64,000 nt of DNA from the NCBI GenBank assembly GCA_014898425.1, contig RCSZ01000001.1, positions 1,488,001 through 1,552,000 of the forward strand. The letters are read 5' to 3'. Below the pieces are notes generated by a model that was given only the letters and a program-made list of their open reading frames with translations, did not search any database and was not told the origin of the DNA. The DNA is from Botryotinia globosa (taxonomy: Eukaryota > Ascomycota > Leotiomycetes > Helotiales > Sclerotiniaceae). The position numbers and the translations under genes were made by a program. This document shows positions 62,041-64,000 of this stretch, piece after piece (the stretch's first letter is position 1; each line of letters starts with the position of its first letter).

Positions 62041-64000
62041 TTGGGGTTTATACCCCTTGGCTACCAGTGCCGTACTGTTAAGAGTCGTGATAGTTTCTAT
62101 GAATCGAAAGATGTTTGACTCTCTCACAAAGATCGAACGGTTCTGTGTGCAGTCTAGTATCTCTGCAATGCCATGTAAATATGTTAAAGAAACTTAGCTG
62201 AGATATCTAATCAAAATCAAAGATCTCGCAATGAAAGTAAGAGAGATTGGGGTAAGGGAAAGACATGAAGGAAATATTCACTCGGCAAGAGCATCTACTC
62301 ATTCCTCAAACCATACAGCCCTCAAGCATTTGAGTCGGTCCACCCACAGTCATGAACAGAGAACACGCCTCTTTTGGATGGATCGACTAATTTGCGGGGG
62401 CGTTGCTGGTGAATTTAAAGTTATATTTTTACTCTCAAGCTCCGATTTGTCTTGAATTGAGGCCCCGACTTTTACCCCTTTAGCTTTAGTTCCATGGTAT
62501 GACATTTCCTACTCGTTGCCGTTCACTGTTTGCAACAAGTGTGAACCTTGAAGTGATTTGCTTGTTGATCCTGAATTGGACGATATTTCCGTACCGGACA
62601 TAGCACGTCGATCAGTCACGCTTGTGGTTTGTCGATGAAACGATCATTTTGTTTCGACTGTATTTCCCAGGAAATACCTAGGTATCAATAAGTAAATGCT
62701 TGATCGATCAAATCCATGTGGTGCATTTTCATCTCTAACAAGTCTGCAGAGCCAATGCTACAGTTTCTGCTTGAGGTGCATCATGCAACTTCGAAATCCT
62801 CCTTCTGTTGCGTGGAAGGGTGCGGTTCGAGTAGATGCTGCAACTTACCAGTACCTATAACTTGAGGTAAAAAGTGGCAAGATGTAGTGGGACATCTCCG
62901 CCAATAGAACCATCAGGGACATTCGTAGAGTGAGCTGCTACTGGTGACTAGACTGTTCAGCTGAGCGCGTGGTGGAAACGGGAATGTTCGCTGACCAAAA
63001 ATGTATCTCCAAGTCAGGAGAACCTTGTTTGATCGATCACGGCCCATGGGAATCCCATGATGAAATGTATTGGTGGAGCACGGGAAAGACCCTGACTAAA
63101 GTTGGAGGTTTCAGACCACAATCTGGGATTCTTGAGTTCTAGAACCATTGGAATTGATAAAAGATTGCATATACGATAGATATAATCTAAATCAATTCCA
63201 ACTTCCAAGGTTGGATTCTTCCAACATCAAACTGTAGAGGCAGAGGATAGGATCCAAGAAGAACTTCCATGGAAGGAAGGGGAGGCATCAAGTTTCCCAT
63301 CGTCAGTGTCGTCGCAGACTCGCAGTGTCATTTCTGAAATCCATGATGTGGTTGAACATTGAAGAAAGTGATCTAGGTTTTATTTGTTTAACATGGACAT
63401 GGCGGCGTGAGTTGTGATTTGTCAAGTGTTATATCAATTCTTTTGTTTTTTCAGATCAGAATATACCACCAAAGCTTCACAACCGGCTTGGCATCTTTTA
63501 TCCAGGTGTATCTACGACGTGCGATACGATACGATAGATATCATTATCGAGAACTCAACTCTGTACAGGGGAAAGATCTCGTAAGGACCTTCAATTCTCA
63601 TACTTGATGTAGTATAATGGTATTCACATTGCTCAACTTACTCAACGTCTCGTGTGTACAAATGCTGATATCCACCATAACCAGATCATTCTTTGATCAA
63701 ATCAACTAATGTTTACAACAAAGTATAAATGATGTTTATCATTATCAGCCTCGTAAACAGATGACGAACCCCCTGATGTATTTCCATCCACAATCCACAA
63801 ATCCCTGGAAAGGTATAGTAATATTTTGACAGCGCAATTAATTTGATAATGAATATCATCATCACCTCGAAATTTCTTGCGGCGGGGTGGATTTGAGATA
63901 TACACAATTCGGCTGGCTCAACGTGCTTTTGCATGCAAGTCTTCAGTCAATCTGACACAAAACATCAAAGGCGCACCCTACATACCGTGCCGTCGACTCT
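62041..64000. other. Intergenic to window end, no gene seen
   Basis: About 2 kb with only short, motifless open frames on both strands. No RNA gene recognised. A gene could begin beyond the window edge. Confidence 0.5.

Noticed and set aside
62041..62127. Upstream extension of the acyltransferase
   Set aside because: It would begin at GTG, and the first ATG lies just before the conserved body.

Overview
The window is nuclear DNA of a filamentous ascomycete. The genes are split by short introns (about 43-180 nt, mostly 49-95) with GTAAGT/GTATGT-like donors and CTAAC/CTAAT branch sites. Intergenic regions are long and rich in microsatellites, and coding capacity is roughly half. The gene content (folylpolyglutamate synthases, DHA2 transporters, RRT8/EI24-like protein, caspase-like protein, Ser/Thr-rich secreted protein) and a two-finger C2H2 gene recall the Leotiomycetes, perhaps Botrytis/Sclerotinia. 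That placement is inference from memory, not from a search.

1-5.5 kb: a tRNA-Ala(AGC), a C2H2 zinc-finger gene broken by a frameshift and a stop, and an acidic protein with three WFG..KG repeats. 6-9.8 kb: two folylpolyglutamate synthase paralogues, tail to tail; the plus copy has no introns, the minus copy has three, and both keep a mitochondrial and a cytosolic start. 10.4-12.3 kb: a 14-TM-type DHA2 multidrug transporter carrying an exact, in-frame 75-bp tandem duplication. 12.3-14.7 kb: an AT-rich, apparently gene-poor stretch.

14.8-20.6 kb: two tandem paralogues on the minus strand that share an N-terminal block, an intron at the same codon and phase, and a homeodomain-like helix-turn-helix. 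They are probably DNA-binding regulators and are the best candidates here for an undescribed family. 23.6-28.2 kb: a divergent pair, an MFS sugar/quinate-type transporter and an arylsulfatase, both disrupted by stops and frameshifts, which looks like a decayed sulfate-ester utilisation unit. 28.9-31.7 kb: satellites, then PAPS reductase at 32.0 kb (sulfate assimilation) and an RRT8/EI24-like membrane protein at 34.1 kb.

37.5-43.3 kb: a 1,159-residue secreted mucin-like protein and phosphoserine phosphatase (SER2-type). 44.3-49.7 kb: a 1,689-residue caspase-like protein with an intact His/Cys dyad, a very long disordered/coiled-coil tail and a GC-AG intron. 49.7-52.2 kb: satellites. 52.2-54.8 kb: a large conserved disordered protein. 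56.9-62.0 kb: a membrane-anchored FkbM/Methyltransf_22-like methyltransferase, an AYR1-like short-chain reductase and an acyltransferase-3 membrane protein. 62.0-64.0 kb: nothing recognised.

A loose metabolic theme runs through the window: folate polyglutamylation, serine synthesis, PAPS reduction and a dead sulfatase all feed one-carbon, sulfur or methionine metabolism. The genes are spread over 38 kb among unrelated genes, so I do not claim a cluster. Intron coordinates were worked out by hand from splice consensus and reading frame.
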